A DNA stretch of 64,000 nucleotides, taken from assembly GCA_002068415.1 (NCBI GenBank), contig MVZM01000005.1, positions 1 to 64,000 of the forward strand, in the 5' to 3' direction. The position numbers and the translations under genes are program-made. This DNA comes from Tenericutes bacterium ADurb.BinA124 (GTDB taxonomy: Bacteria; Bacillota_I; Bacilli_A; ML615J-28; CAG-698). The notes under the pieces were generated by a model that did not search any database, had not been told where the DNA came from, and saw only the letters and a list, made by a program, of their open reading frames with translations. Position 1 is the stretch's first letter; every line of letters begins with the position of its first letter. Of this stretch, positions 18,216-27,911 are shown in pieces.

Positions 18216-18910
18216 TGTGCCTGACCGCTGTTTGATAATTTGGAAATAAACAATTGTTCTAAGTCGTCATCTTTTGAAACGCTGTTATCATAAATAACCA
18301 CTCCACGATCAAGAATGACAACTTGATCACATATTTGTTTCACATCACTAATGACATGACTTGAGACAAGAACGGTACAAGCCTTACTTGCTCGTTCCTT
18401 AATTAAGTCTTTAAATAATTTACTGGTAACCGGATCGATGCCGTTAAAGGGTTCATCTAATACTAATATCTGAGGATCATCTAAAATGGCATAGGCAAAA
18501 TAAAGCCTTTGTTTCATCCCGTGAGAATATTTCTTAACGGGAATATCTTTTGAATCTTGTAAGCCGACTTTATTTAAAACTTCTTCGATTTGCTTTTTAC
18601 CGATATTATTATACAACGTGGCAAGAAGCAAAAGATTATCTTAGCCTGATAAATCATTATAAAAGGAAGGGGATTCAATCATATATCCAATCGTAAGAAA
18701 ACTGGTATCCTTTTCATACTTTTCCCCGTGATATTTAATTTCTCCGGAATCCTTGAACACCAATGATGTGATAATTTTCATTAATGTCGATTTCCCGGCC
18801 CCATTTAAACCTAACAAACCACAAATTGAGCCCAGGGGAATATTAAAGGAAACATTATTTAACACTTGTTTATTACCAAATGTTTTATTGATTTTAATTA
18901 TTTCTAACAT
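18212..18910 (-). pseudogene. ABC exporter ATPase (BcrA-like) with an internal stop
   Basis: One frame from 18910 to 18212 encodes a complete 230-residue ATPase except for a TAA at 18641-18643. Walker A (GLNGAGKST) and the start of the helical domain lie before it; KKYSHGMKQRLYFAYAI (signature, with SHGMKQR in place of the usual SGGQ) and ILVLDEPFNGIDP (Walker B) lie after it. The text around it reads YNDLSG, stop, DNLLLLATLYNN, where the family has LSGYDNL, so a Tyr codon became TAA. The style matches BcrA/lantibiotic-immunity type exporters. With the frameshift in its permease the transporter is almost certainly dead. Confidence 0.85.
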
Positions 18911-18974
18911 TTAATTTATCCTTCCTAAATAAAATCGTGTTTATGATTGTGATAATGCCGTGTTTCCTCGCAAA

Positions 18975-20207
18975 CTAAACTTTCTCATCCAATAAGAAAT
19001 CAAACACATTCATAATTAATATCCCGTTATCCATATAACGGCTTTTCATCTTGTCTCTTGTGATAATGATTTTTTTAAAAGAATCATTCACATTGACTAA
19101 GGGGCGTTGTTCTTGATGCAATTTTTCTTGATCAGGAATTGACAATGTTGTTTGAAGATAAATTCTTTGATCCACTTTATTACATACAAAATCAACTTCT
19201 AAATAGCTTTTTGTTTTGTCTTTGTTATTGATTTCTACAACGCCGACATCAACACTGTAAGCTCTGATTTTCAATTCATTATATATGATATTTTCAAGCA
19301 AATGGCTATCTTCTAATTGCCTAAAATTTAATCTAGCATTTCTTAGCCCGACATCGGTAAAATAATACTTGGCAGGCGTATTAAGATATTTTTTTCCTTT
19401 AATATCGTATCGAATGGCTTTTTCAATCAAAAATGAATCTTCTAAATATTCTAAAAATGTTTTTATCGTTGGTTCAGTAATGGATACACCCTTGATACTT
19501 TTAAAGGCATTAGATAATTTTCTTGGATTTGTGAAGGAGCCGATATTAGAAGAAAGAATATTTAATAATTCTTCCAATTCCGTTGTTTTCATTATCTGAT
19601 GGCGATTAATGATATCTACTAAATATGTTTCATCGAAAAGATTATTTAAATACCGCGCTTTTTGTTCGTGTTGAAGCATTTTGGTAATTAGTGGTAGTCC
19701 TCCATAGTGCATATAATCACGCAAGCCTTCATCTTCATTACCGGAATATACCGACATAAATTCCTTAAATGATAATGGATACACATGCACTTGGTCGCCA
19801 CGTCCACGAAATTCTGTAATGACATCGCTGGACAAAAACTTCGCGTTACTGCCTGTCACATAGATATCAACATTGGAAAGTTTTAAAAAACTGTTTAACA
19901 CGGATTCGAATTTGTTAAGCAATTGAATTTCATCTAACAAAATATAATACATTTGCTGATCTTTAATTTTCTCTTTGATATAAGCATAGGTTTTTAAAGC
20001 ATCTTGTAAATACTCATTTTCAATGGCATCGTAATTAATTTCTATAATGTGGTCTTCACAAACATTTTGTTCTAATAAATATTGTTTGAAAAGTTTAAAC
20101 AATAAATATGATTTACCGCATCGACGAATGCCCGTGATTACTTTAATCATTCCGTTGTGTTTTCTAACAATAAGTTTTTGCAAATATATATTTCTTTTAA
20201 TTTCCAC
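18975..20207 (-). CDS. AAA+ ATPase with DUF4143 domain
   Basis: A 410-residue protein starting at a GTG (20207) that follows GGAGG by 7 bases. The N-terminal AAA domain has Walker A GIRRCGKSYLL, Walker B YYILLDEIQLL and sensor VYVTGSNAKFLSSD-like text (here IYVTGSNAKFLSSD), followed by TEFRGRGDQ. The C-terminal DUF4143 part includes a winged-helix section and a PD-(D/E)xK-like end (YLEVDFVCNK). Such proteins are common in gut and soil bacteria and often sit near mobile or defence loci, but their function is unknown. The gene is monocistronic and intact, unlike the DUF4143 relic at 46373. Confidence 0.88.
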   Translation of the reverse strand: MEIKRNIYLQKLIVRKHNGMIKVITGIRRCGKSYLLFKLFKQYLLEQNVCEDHIIEINYDAIENEYLQDALKTYAYIKEKIKDQQMYYILLDEIQLLNKFESVLNSFLKLSNVDIYVTGSNAKFLSSDVITEFRGRGDQVHVYPLSFKEFMSVYSGNEDEGLRDYMHYGGLPLITKMLQHEQKARYLNNLFDETYLVDIINRHQIMKTTELEELLNILSSNIGSFTNPRKLSNAFKSIKGVSITEPTIKTFLEYLEDSFLIEKAIRYDIKGKKYLNTPAKYYFTDVGLRNARLNFRQLEDSHLLENIIYNELKIRAYSVDVGVVEINNKDKTKSYLEVDFVCNKVDQRIYLQTTLSIPDQEKLHQEQRPLVNVNDSFKKIIITRDKMKSRYMDNGILIMNVFDFLLDEKV

Positions 20208-20394
20208 AGTAAGACCTCCATTTTATTTTTTTTCGGATTTCGTTGCTTTTATAAAATGATTATATCACGCTTTCCCACTACAATCAAGCATGTCAAGAAA
20301 GTTATTTTATTTTTTCGGTTTTTACATTTTCACTTATTTTTAATACTTGGTGATTTCCCTTAATTCTCCGAAAATAAATTGTTTATTAATTATT

Positions 20395-20428
20395 AAAAAA
20401 GCATTTCGTTTTTAAAACAAAATGCTTT
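20395..20428 (-). terminator. Terminator of the tilS-hpt-ftsH-rqcP operon
   Basis: On the minus strand GCATTTTG, loop TTTTAAAAA, CGAAATGC, followed by TTTTTTAAT. It lies 27 bases below the rqcP stop. Confidence 0.8.
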
Positions 20429-20454
20429 TATTTATGACCCTTAACCAGGTTCCA

Positions 20455-20709
20455 TTATTCATCATGAATTTCGATGATTTCATACATCATTTTCGCATCT
20501 TCCTTTTTAACCGTTGCTTGTAAGGAAACAACCCGAAAAACCAAGTGTTTGTGAAGATAACGTAAAGAAACAATGTCGCCAACTTTTAAAACAGTGCTTG
20601 GTTTAGCGATTCTATCATTGACCGTAATGCGGTCCGCATCACCGACTTCCTTCGCAACAGTGCGTCGTTTAATAATCCGGGCGACTTTTAAATATTTGTC
20701 AAGGCGCAT
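20455..20709 (-). CDS. rqcP: S4-domain protein RqcP
   Basis: An 84-residue RNA-binding protein of the Hsp15/YabO (RqcP) group, composed of one S4 domain: [20 protein letters not shown], then [20 protein letters not shown]. RqcP binds 50S subunits with stalled peptidyl-tRNA and works with RqcH in C-terminal alanine tailing during ribosome quality control. In Bacilli it commonly sits near ftsH, hpt and tilS, as here. It starts two bases after the ftsH stop. Confidence 0.92.
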   Translation of the reverse strand: MRLDKYLKVARIIKRRTVAKEVGDADRITVNDRIAKPSTVLKVGDIVSLRYLHKHLVFRVVSLQATVKKEDAKMMYEIIEIHDE

Positions 20710-20711
20710 AA

Positions 20712-22697
20712 TTATTCTTTGTTGATGGATTTTTTCGCTTCTTCCATCGCTTCTAGCTGTTTGCGATAAATTTCTTGCAGTTCTTCTTCCTTTTCCTTTG
20801 CAAGCCGTTCCGCTTCAGCTTTGGCTTTCTTCTTTTCCCACCATTGTAATTGGCCGGTGTTAGCAAGTTCATAAATATCTTCCCGTGTTAAGGTTTCAAT
20901 TTCCATTAAGTGGTCGGCAAGTAAAACTAACAAGTCTTGATTATCAGTTAACACCTGGCGGGCTCGTTGATAGCAGGTATCAATAATTTCCCGCACCGCT
21001 TGATCAATTTCCATCGCCACTTGATCGGAGAAATTTTTATCCTTCATATAATCACGGCCTAAAAAGACTTCCCGTGAAGTGCGTTCATATTGGATAGGAC
21101 CTAATTTACTCATGCCATATTCGGTAACCATCGCTCTGGCAATGGCGGTTGCCCGTTGGAAATCATTATGAGCACCTGTGGTAATTTCATTAGTCATCAT
21201 TTCTTCGGAAACACGACCGGCCAATAATCCGACAATCGTATCTAATAGTCCGTTTTTGGTTTGCAAGAATTGTTCTTCTTCGGGAGTCATCAGTGTATAT
21301 CCGCCCGCTTCCCCCCGCGGAACAATTGTCACTTTTTGAACGACCTCCGCATTATCCAATTTCACACCGATAACAGCATGACCGGCTTCATGGAAGGAAA
21401 CAATCCGTTTTTCTCTTTCGCTATATTTGCGACTGCGTTTAGCTGGTCCCATTAAGACGCGATCAATCGCTTCATCGATATCATAGATTTTGACTTCTTT
21501 ACGATTTTCTCTGGCAGCTAAAAGCGCCGCTTCATTCAACAAATTCTCCAAATCGGCACCGGAAAAACCCGGCGTTCTTTTGGCTAAATCTTCGAAATTG
21601 ATTTTCGGCGAGATTTTTTTGTTGCGGGCATGAACTTTTAAGATATCCACCCGCCCCCGAACATCGGGGTTGGAAATGTGAATCTGGCGGTCAAAACGGC
21701 CCGGACGCAGTAAAGCGGGATCAAGAATGTCAGCGCGGTTGGTAGCAGCCATAATAATGACACCGGAGTTTTCCGAGAAACCGTCCATTTCCACCAACAA
21801 TTGGTTTAAGGTTTGTTCACGTTCATCGTGACCGCCACCTAAACCGGCCCCTCTTTGCCGGCCGACAGCATCGATTTCATCAATAAAAACAATGCAGGGC
21901 GCTGTTTGTTTCGCAACTCTGAACATATCGCGAACACGGCTGGCGCCGACACCAACAAACATCTCTACAAAATCACTACCGGAGATGGAATAAAACGGGA
22001 CCTTAGCTTCCCCGGCAACGGCTTTCGCAAGTAAAGTTTTTCCCGTTCCCGGCGGCCCAACTAATAGGATGCCTTTCGGAACGCGAGCCCCAATTTCAAA
22101 ATATTTTTTCGGAAACTTTAAGAAATCGATGATTTCTTCCAATTCCTGTTTTTCTTCATCAACACCGGCAACATCAGCAAAGGTGACTTTCGAATGACGG
22201 CTTAATCTAGCCCTAGTCTTTCCAAATTCAAAAGCTTTATTGTTGCTGCTGCCCGAATTACGGACAAAGAAGATAATTAAACCCGCAAACAAGAGAATCG
22301 GTAAAACAATTGCAATAATGCTCCACCAATCGGCCGGGTTTAAACCGACATATTCCATTTCAATATTATTAAGGGCAATAAAAGGTTTGACCTTTATTTC
22401 AATGTCGTCTTCGCTTAAAACAATAACGTATAAACCATCAGCATTCGTTTCTGTTTTATATTTTCCGGACACGGAATAAAGGCCGGGGTTTTCACCACCA
22501 AGCGGGGTAATCCGCATCGTTTCAATCCGGTCATTAGTGAGATATGTGAAAAAGTCATTGTATAGTAATTCATCCGGTTTTCCCGTTGCATTCCGCATAA
22601 AAAAGAAAATCCCGATAACCAGCAAAATGATGAAGGCAATGACCCCAACATCAGCGCGTTTTATTTTTTTAGGTTTTAATTGTGGACCTTGAGCCAT
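20712..22697 (-). CDS. ftsH: ATP-dependent zinc metalloprotease FtsH
   Basis: A 661-residue membrane AAA protease that degrades unassembled membrane proteins and regulators. Two membrane segments (about 20-38 and 123-145) flank an external domain of about 85 residues. The AAA module has Walker A GPPGTGKT near residue 217, the pore loop [10 protein letters not shown], Walker [12 protein letters not shown] and the second region of homology [19 protein letters not shown]. The zinc site HEAGH is at about 436-440. The C-terminus is a charged coiled coil. Ribosome site AGGAGG. Confidence 0.98.
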   Translation of the reverse strand: MAQGPQLKPKKIKRADVGVIAFIILLVIGIFFFMRNATGKPDELLYNDFFTYLTNDRIETMRITPLGGENPGLYSVSGKYKTETNADGLYVIVLSEDDIEIKVKPFIALNNIEMEYVGLNPADWWSIIAIVLPILLFAGLIIFFVRNSGSSNNKAFEFGKTRARLSRHSKVTFADVAGVDEEKQELEEIIDFLKFPKKYFEIGARVPKGILLVGPPGTGKTLLAKAVAGEAKVPFYSISGSDFVEMFVGVGASRVRDMFRVAKQTAPCIVFIDEIDAVGRQRGAGLGGGHDEREQTLNQLLVEMDGFSENSGVIIMAATNRADILDPALLRPGRFDRQIHISNPDVRGRVDILKVHARNKKISPKINFEDLAKRTPGFSGADLENLLNEAALLAARENRKEVKIYDIDEAIDRVLMGPAKRSRKYSEREKRIVSFHEAGHAVIGVKLDNAEVVQKVTIVPRGEAGGYTLMTPEEEQFLQTKNGLLDTIVGLLAGRVSEEMMTNEITTGAHNDFQRATAIARAMVTEYGMSKLGPIQYERTSREVFLGRDYMKDKNFSDQVAMEIDQAVREIIDTCYQRARQVLTDNQDLLVLLADHLMEIETLTREDIYELANTGQLQWWEKKKAKAEAERLAKEKEEELQEIYRKQLEAMEEAKKSINKE

Positions 22698-22707
22698 CTA
22701 AATCCTC

Positions 22708-23247
22708 CTAGTGTTTATATATCGATTCTTTTAAAACCCCAACATAATCAAGGTTTCGGTAAATTTCATTATAATCCAAGCCAAAGCCAACCACAAATTT
22801 ATTAGGGATGGATTTACCTATATATTTGGGATTAACGCCATTAACTGTTCGCCCTTCCGGTTTATCTAAGAGCGTGCAAATTTCAATGCTTGCGGCCCCG
22901 CGTTCCTTTAATAAATTCGTGACTTCTTTTAAGGTTAAGCCGGTATCAATGATGTCTTCCACCAACAATAAATCCCGACCTTCCACCCGAGTTGTCATAT
23001 CTTTTAAAATCACGACGGCACCGCTGGATAAAGTGCCGACATAACTGGAGGCATGTATAAAATCCAGTTCCAATTCGCCGGGAATGTGTTTTATTAACTC
23101 GGCCAAAAAGGGAATACTGCCTTTGAGAAGGCCAACTAAAACCACTCTTTTGTTGCCATAATCAGCCCGAATTTGTTTTCCTAAGCGTTCGCAAATAGCA
23201 ACGATTTCCTCATGAGACAACAATACTTCTTGTACAAAATCATCCAT
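22708..23247 (-). CDS. hpt: Hypoxanthine phosphoribosyltransferase
   Basis: A 179-residue purine salvage enzyme that converts hypoxanthine and guanine with PRPP to IMP and GMP. Motifs: VVLVGLLKGSIPFLAEL, the flexible-loop region HASSYVGT, and the PRPP-binding LLLVEDIIDTGLTL; the purine-contacting end GFGLDYNEIYRNLDYVG is typical. The start overlaps the tilS stop, and GGAGG lies within tilS. It is functionally linked to the guaB/guaA genes elsewhere in the window. Confidence 0.97.
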   Translation of the reverse strand: MDDFVQEVLLSHEEIVAICERLGKQIRADYGNKRVVLVGLLKGSIPFLAELIKHIPGELELDFIHASSYVGTLSSGAVVILKDMTTRVEGRDLLLVEDIIDTGLTLKEVTNLLKERGAASIEICTLLDKPEGRTVNGVNPKYIGKSIPNKFVVGFGLDYNEIYRNLDYVGVLKESIYKH

Positions 23248-24562
23248 GTTTTTTTACCTCCATAATTATATCACAACTTTCCATTTCTTGAAGTTTGATG
23301 CTCTTGCGAACACCTAAAACAGCGAGAATTTCACCATCTTTTTCCAATATTAAAATTTGGTCACGCTTTTGTTTCGGGACTTTCAAATCAATTAATAAAT
23401 CACTAACTTTTTTGGTCCCACCCGCTAATTTGATTTTATCACCGGGGCGTCGTGAACGGATAAGCACCGGCAACTTGTGACTATTATACCATATTTCTTG
23501 GTCATTGATAAGATTTTTTTCCTCGCCCGGCTTTACATTAACAGAGTATTTGTCATTTATCTTCGTTGTCCCCAGCCGGGAAATCACCACTTGCCCCTCC
23601 CATTTCAAAACGGGCGGAGCAATCCGAATTTGTTCATATTCTCTTCTAATTTGAAGTTTCCCTTTTAGGGTCATTTCCCAGTTGGGTTCAGGCGCTACTA
23701 AACCATCAATGATGGAAGTAATTTGGGCTTTGCTTAAGTCGAGAGCTTTGAAAAGATGGAACAAGACTTCCGTTTGAAGGTATTTTGATAAACTTAAAAA
23801 TGCGGTTTTTGAAAACGATGTTTCGTTTTCTATTACCGTACATTGTTCACGAACAAAGCGCTTGACTTGATCACTAATAACTGCCTGAGCACCCTTTAAA
23901 GTATCGGAAAAGGCCTTGAATTTTTCCACATACTGTGGTTGTTCGGCTTGCAACATGGGCAGCAAATGATGGCGAAGACGATTACGAGTATAGTAATCTT
24001 CTTGATTCGAAGTATCTTCAAAAAACTTAATGGCTGTTTGTTTAGCATAATCAACTAAGGCTTGTTTCGTGATTTCCAAAAACGGACGTAATAATGTGCT
24101 GTTATGAAAGGGAAGGACGGCTTCCATGCCCGCATAACCCAGTAAATTACTACCCCGAAGCAAGCGCATCATAATTGTTTCCACATTATCATCGGCATGG
24201 TGAGCCAAAAGCAAATAATCGGCTTTCGTGCTCTCACAAACTTGTTTAAAAAACGCATACCGGCGTTTACGAGCAAGGGCTTGAAAATTACCACGATCCC
24301 GTAGCTTTAAATGACCAATGAAACAAGTTATTTTTTGTTGCTGGCAAAATTGTTCGATAAATTCTTGTTCTTCTTTTGATTGCGCACGCTCATGATGATT
24401 AAAATGGGCAACAATGATTTTAAAATGCTCCTTTTGGCGCCAACTCAACAAACTGCTTAATAAAACCATGGAATCAAGGCCGGTTGAGACCGCCACCACC
24501 ATCGTTTTATGAAGATATGCTAATTGATGTTTTTCAAAAAACCCTTTAATGCTTGCTTCCAT
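23240..24562 (-). CDS. tilS: tRNA(Ile)-lysidine synthetase
   Basis: A 440-residue enzyme that attaches lysine to C34 of the CAU-anticodon tRNA-Ile, so that AUA is read as Ile. The start at 24562 follows GAGGA by 5 bases. The PP-loop motif, normally SGGxDS, is STGLDS (residues 26-31), so one glycine is replaced by Thr. Then come the domain features LLAHHADDNVETIMMRLLRG and NRLRHHLLPML. The C-terminal half holds TilS substrate-binding domains, including RRPGDKIKLAGGTKKVSDLL. It opens the tilS-hpt-ftsH-rqcP operon. Confidence 0.95.
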   Translation of the reverse strand: MEASIKGFFEKHQLAYLHKTMVVAVSTGLDSMVLLSSLLSWRQKEHFKIIVAHFNHHERAQSKEEQEFIEQFCQQQKITCFIGHLKLRDRGNFQALARKRRYAFFKQVCESTKADYLLLAHHADDNVETIMMRLLRGSNLLGYAGMEAVLPFHNSTLLRPFLEITKQALVDYAKQTAIKFFEDTSNQEDYYTRNRLRHHLLPMLQAEQPQYVEKFKAFSDTLKGAQAVISDQVKRFVREQCTVIENETSFSKTAFLSLSKYLQTEVLFHLFKALDLSKAQITSIIDGLVAPEPNWEMTLKGKLQIRREYEQIRIAPPVLKWEGQVVISRLGTTKINDKYSVNVKPGEEKNLINDQEIWYNSHKLPVLIRSRRPGDKIKLAGGTKKVSDLLIDLKVPKQKRDQILILEKDGEILAVLGVRKSIKLQEMESCDIIMEVKKHG

Positions 24563-24618
24563 ATTTTTCCTCATTAAATAATTATACACTAATCTACGCT
24601 ACTTACAAGACCAAATTA

Positions 24619-24641
24619 AAAAGTCGTGACCCTTAATCACG
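24619..24641 (-). terminator. Small terminator overlapping the stop of the 25136 gene
   Basis: CGTGA, loop TTAAGGG, TCACG, then ACTTTTTAAT on the minus strand. The TAA stop (24633-24635) is in the loop. The stem is short, so termination may be partial. Confidence 0.5.
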
Positions 24642-25136
24642 CTTTCTTAATCGGCCTTTCTTGATTAAAAACTCCAACGGCACCAAAATTAATGCTCCCA
24701 ACAAGACCATAAACGGCGTAATCATCATTAAGATAATCACAGAAACCGGCAATTGAGGAAGCGGAAGATAACGATGCAAAACGGTGGCTGTTACCGTATC
24801 AATTACCACCATCATAACGAACAAGCGTTTTAAACGGTTGCCGTAGGCTTCGGTCGGTTCGCTTTTTTGAAGCCACTTCCAAACAATCAAAAAACTTAAG
24901 TAGAGGCTCGTTAACAATTGTACATACCACCGGTCTAAAAAAAAGCAGGCAATAAGCAGGGGATAAAGTACTTGGGTGCGATCCTGAATATAAAAGAATT
25001 TCAACATTTTTCCAAATTTATTTAAACGATATCGGTGTTTTTGAAATTCACGCAAGACTTCGTTGGTGATAACCACCAAAGTCCAAATGCTGATGAATAT
25101 CGTGCCATATTCAATAATATTCTTAAATAAAGCCAT
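24633..25136 (-). CDS. Membrane protein with four membrane segments, unknown
   Basis: A 167-residue protein. The ATG at 25136 is preferred over 25142 because GAGGA would abut the latter. Segments at about 6-26, 52-85 (two) and 105-155 (two) are hydrophobic; the loop VLREFQKHRYRLNKFGKMLKF is strongly basic. The layout, with the ending PLEFLIKKGRLRKRD, recalls the membrane domain fused to Mur-ligase-like proteins in some mollicute relatives, but no ligase follows here. That likeness is from memory and weak. It lies between the LtaS-like gene and tilS. Confidence 0.6.
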   Translation of the reverse strand: MALFKNIIEYGTIFISIWTLVVITNEVLREFQKHRYRLNKFGKMLKFFYIQDRTQVLYPLLIACFFLDRWYVQLLTSLYLSFLIVWKWLQKSEPTEAYGNRLKRLFVMMVVIDTVTATVLHRYLPLPQLPVSVIILMMITPFMVLLGALILVPLEFLIKKGRLRKRD

Positions 25137-25185
25137 CTTCATTCCTCGTTTTTACTATTATAACAAACTATCCCCCAATAGACAA

Positions 25186-25215
25186 CAAAAACCAAAGACA
25201 TTGAGGCTTTGGTTT
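25186..25215 (-). terminator. Terminator of the LtaS-like gene
   Basis: AAACCAAAG, loop CCTCAATGT, CTTTGGTTTTTG on the minus strand, 12 bases below the stop. Confidence 0.75.
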
Positions 25216-25226
25216 AAGGGAGCTTT

Positions 25227-27320
25227 CTATTCCCGAGGCGGAAAAATTTCATATTTTAGGATTTTATCGTTTAAGTCCTTATGGCTTTGAAAAACCCTGA
25301 GAATCTCCTGCCGTTTTTGCTCGGTATAAAAGTCTTGGTAAGCATCATCATTGATAATGTATTCCTGCGAAGTCCCGGAGATGGTCATTCCGTCCACAAA
25401 AATATCATGGTTGCGGGGATTATAAGTAAAGGTCTTTTGCGAAGACAAGGCATCAACTCCGAAGTAATACTCCGTCGATAAGCCAAAAAGACTGGCTAAG
25501 GTCCGAACCGTTGAATTAGTTCCCCGAACCAAATTAATCGTTTGTGCCGGCAACAAAGCACTCTCCGCTTCATAATTTGGATTATAAATGAAAAAGGGAA
25601 TATTGGATAACATCCGTCGTTCCAAGAGAATCTGCGTTGGTAAATCGGAATCGGTAATTATTTCATTAATCTCATTTTGGAAAAGAGCTCCGTTCTCATA
25701 AAACATTTCATAAATATTAAAGCCACAGCCATGATCGCCATAAAGCGCAACAATGGTGCTGTCGGCTAAACCTTTTTCATGTAAATATGCCATCGCTTGC
25801 CCAATGGCATAATCGGCATAACTGCAATGTTCCAGATAACCGATAAACTGGGCATTGAGGGTTTCATTCGCTATAAGGTGGAAATTACTAGGAAACAAGT
25901 TGGGTTTCCCAACAAACCAACTATCCCTTGCTTTAGATTCTTCCGGCTGACGATAAGGAATGTGGGAAGAAATGGTTAAAGCATAAGCAAAAACCGCTTG
26001 GTTTACAGCATCACTGGCCATTATATCAATGGTGTTTTTTAAAAAATCAGCATCGTTTAACCATGTATGAATCAATTGATCTTCCGTAATCGTAAAGTCT
26101 TCTTCCGCATAATGCTTATCAAAACCGAACAATTCCGGAAACAGCGTTGAGCGTTCATAGAATATTCCGGTGTTGGCATGGGAAGAAATAGCACGGTAAC
26201 CTTCCGCTTTAAACATGCGAGGGAGGGTCGGATATAAAACATTGGCATATTCATAAACGGTATAAATAGGTCCCACTGGATAAAGTCCCGTCATATTTGT
26301 AAAATCCGAATCCGAGGTGTTACCAATGCCCACTGTCGTATAGTAATTATTGAAATAAACCGACGAAGCTAACATTTTATTTAAATTGGGGGTGACTTCG
26401 ACCCATTGACCGTCAATCTCCACCTTTAAACCGATAACAAAATTATTCATCGATTCCATTTGAATTAACAATAAGTTTTTGCCGGCAAAAACACCTTCAT
26501 AGGGGCTATTACCGACCAACTCTCCGTCAATCGGGCTTATTTGTTCGACTTCCCGGAAAGCATTAATTTGTTCGAGCACTTCCGTTTTCTTTTCCTCACT
26601 ATAACCTTCTTTGTCGGTAAACAAATAGGAATAGGCATCATATAAATAATAATTTAAAAACCCGATGGTTTGGGTGCCATATAAGGGGGTGTTGTTATCT
26701 TCATACCAAGTATCGTCAATTTCCATTTGGTAAGCACTTAAACTGGAAGACATAATCAAAATCCCAACAACCAACAGTGATAAACCGATGGAAAAACGGT
26801 CCGTCTTTTTTAGAAAAGAATATTGACGAATTTCGGGGTTTTTACGATGTTTGCGAACACCGATGCAAAACATTAAAACGAGGATTAACGATGACAGCCA
26901 AAAGAAGGGTTTGGAATAAGTCAAAAGGGTTAAAAGTGAAGCAAATAGAAAACCGACCGCATCGCCGCCACCGGCGGAAGAAAAAGCGGCTAAATTGTAA
27001 AAAGAAAACATCATTCCGTAATAACCAAAGTAGATGGAAAAAGCAAAAAAAAGAAAACTAAGGCCCAGCGAAATAATCATTAAACAGCGCATGCGATTAT
27101 AATCATTTTTATTAAGAATGAGGGCTAAACTGAGAAAAACAACCATTAAACCAAAATCACCAAAAAAACTATTAGTTACCATAAAGATATTACGCGGATA
27201 GGGGCTTAAATCACGGAATACAAAATTGGTGGTTAACAAATAGCAATTGAGGGTGTTTAAAAAAATAAACAAGGCCACATAGATGATTTTAAAACGTTTG
27301 GAAAGATTGTTTTTCTGCAT
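25227..27320 (-). CDS. ltaS: LtaS-type polyglycerolphosphate synthase / sulfatase-fold protein
   Basis: A 697-residue membrane enzyme. Five membrane segments in the first 190 residues are followed by an extracellular sulfatase-fold domain. The metal-binding Glu is in LLIQMESMNNFVIG, the nucleophile is Thr335 in GIGNTSDSDFTNMTG, and the metal-binding DH pair is in VALYGDHGCGFN. These are the hallmarks of LtaS, which polymerises glycerol phosphate from phosphatidylglycerol outside the membrane. It starts two bases after the permease gene, so it is in an operon with it and the ABC-like gene. Confidence 0.92.
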   Translation of the reverse strand: MQKNNLSKRFKIIYVALFIFLNTLNCYLLTTNFVFRDLSPYPRNIFMVTNSFFGDFGLMVVFLSLALILNKNDYNRMRCLMIISLGLSFLFFAFSIYFGYYGMMFSFYNLAAFSSAGGGDAVGFLFASLLTLLTYSKPFFWLSSLILVLMFCIGVRKHRKNPEIRQYSFLKKTDRFSIGLSLLVVGILIMSSSLSAYQMEIDDTWYEDNNTPLYGTQTIGFLNYYLYDAYSYLFTDKEGYSEEKKTEVLEQINAFREVEQISPIDGELVGNSPYEGVFAGKNLLLIQMESMNNFVIGLKVEIDGQWVEVTPNLNKMLASSVYFNNYYTTVGIGNTSDSDFTNMTGLYPVGPIYTVYEYANVLYPTLPRMFKAEGYRAISSHANTGIFYERSTLFPELFGFDKHYAEEDFTITEDQLIHTWLNDADFLKNTIDIMASDAVNQAVFAYALTISSHIPYRQPEESKARDSWFVGKPNLFPSNFHLIANETLNAQFIGYLEHCSYADYAIGQAMAYLHEKGLADSTIVALYGDHGCGFNIYEMFYENGALFQNEINEIITDSDLPTQILLERRMLSNIPFFIYNPNYEAESALLPAQTINLVRGTNSTVRTLASLFGLSTEYYFGVDALSSQKTFTYNPRNHDIFVDGMTISGTSQEYIINDDAYQDFYTEQKRQEILRVFQSHKDLNDKILKYEIFPPRE

Positions 27321-27322
27321 AA

Positions 27323-27907
27323 TTACACCTTAATTCGAAGCATTACAAAACGGTTAACAAAAACTAACAAACCGGCTCCCGCCAGCACAACTAAATTCCC
27401 GTAATAAGGAATCGGTAATAACAACACGATGGCAATAACTCCTCCAAAAAGAAGGATGAGAACCAAAAGCGCCACTTTCGAGTTTAAGCGAAGCAAGCCT
27501 TCCAAGAAACCTAATAAGGATAAAAAAAGCGTCACAATTGGCAAAAAAATGATGTTGGAATAATCAAAAGAGCGATTGACATACCATTTGAAAACAAAAA
27601 TATAATAAACAACCAACAAACTTGATAAGCCCAAGGACAGGGCTAAGCGTTTAAGATAGCGATTATAAATTTGGCGGCGGGTTTTGCCGATGGCTAAGGA
27701 CCATCGTAATTTCTTGCTCGTCAACTGATAACTCTGCCAATAGCCCAAAAGGGCTAGTGTTCCAAAAATGTTATAAATCAACATATTGGACGGAGCTTTA
27801 ATATCATCTAAAAAAAGAACGGAAAATAAAATCAAAACTAAAGCTAACAAAAAGTAAAGGACAAGTATAACGACATAACGATCAAAAAAAGTTTTTATTT
27901 TATTCAT
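27323..27907 (-). CDS. Membrane protein resembling an ABC exporter permease
   Basis: A 194-residue protein with six predicted membrane segments. The ATG at 27907 is chosen because it falls 4 bases after the upstream stop; an earlier start would overlap it. The loop RWSLAIGKTRRQIYNRYLKR matches the coupling-helix region of ABC-2 permeases (family text such as ALGATRKQIY), which suggests that it once contacted an ATPase. The upstream gene encodes an ABC-ATPase-like protein without catalytic motifs. Substrate unknown; position before ltaS hints at an envelope role. Confidence 0.7.
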   Translation of the reverse strand: MNKIKTFFDRYVVILVLYFLLALVLILFSVLFLDDIKAPSNMLIYNIFGTLALLGYWQSYQLTSKKLRWSLAIGKTRRQIYNRYLKRLALSLGLSSLLVVYYIFVFKWYVNRSFDYSNIIFLPIVTLFLSLLGFLEGLLRLNSKVALLVLILLFGGVIAIVLLLPIPYYGNLVVLAGAGLLVFVNRFVMLRIKV

Positions 27908-27911
27908 ATAT

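Noticed and set aside
18641-18643. TAA in the ABC ATPase as a recoded or readthrough codon
   Set aside because: No stop-codon context or RNA structure supports recoding, and the partner permease is also broken, so decay is simpler.
26777-27061. Plus-strand frame of 94 residues rich in Arg and Lys
   Set aside because: It lies fully antisense to the membrane domain of the LtaS-like gene; the basic composition follows from the hydrophobic codons on the other strand, and no ribosome site is present.
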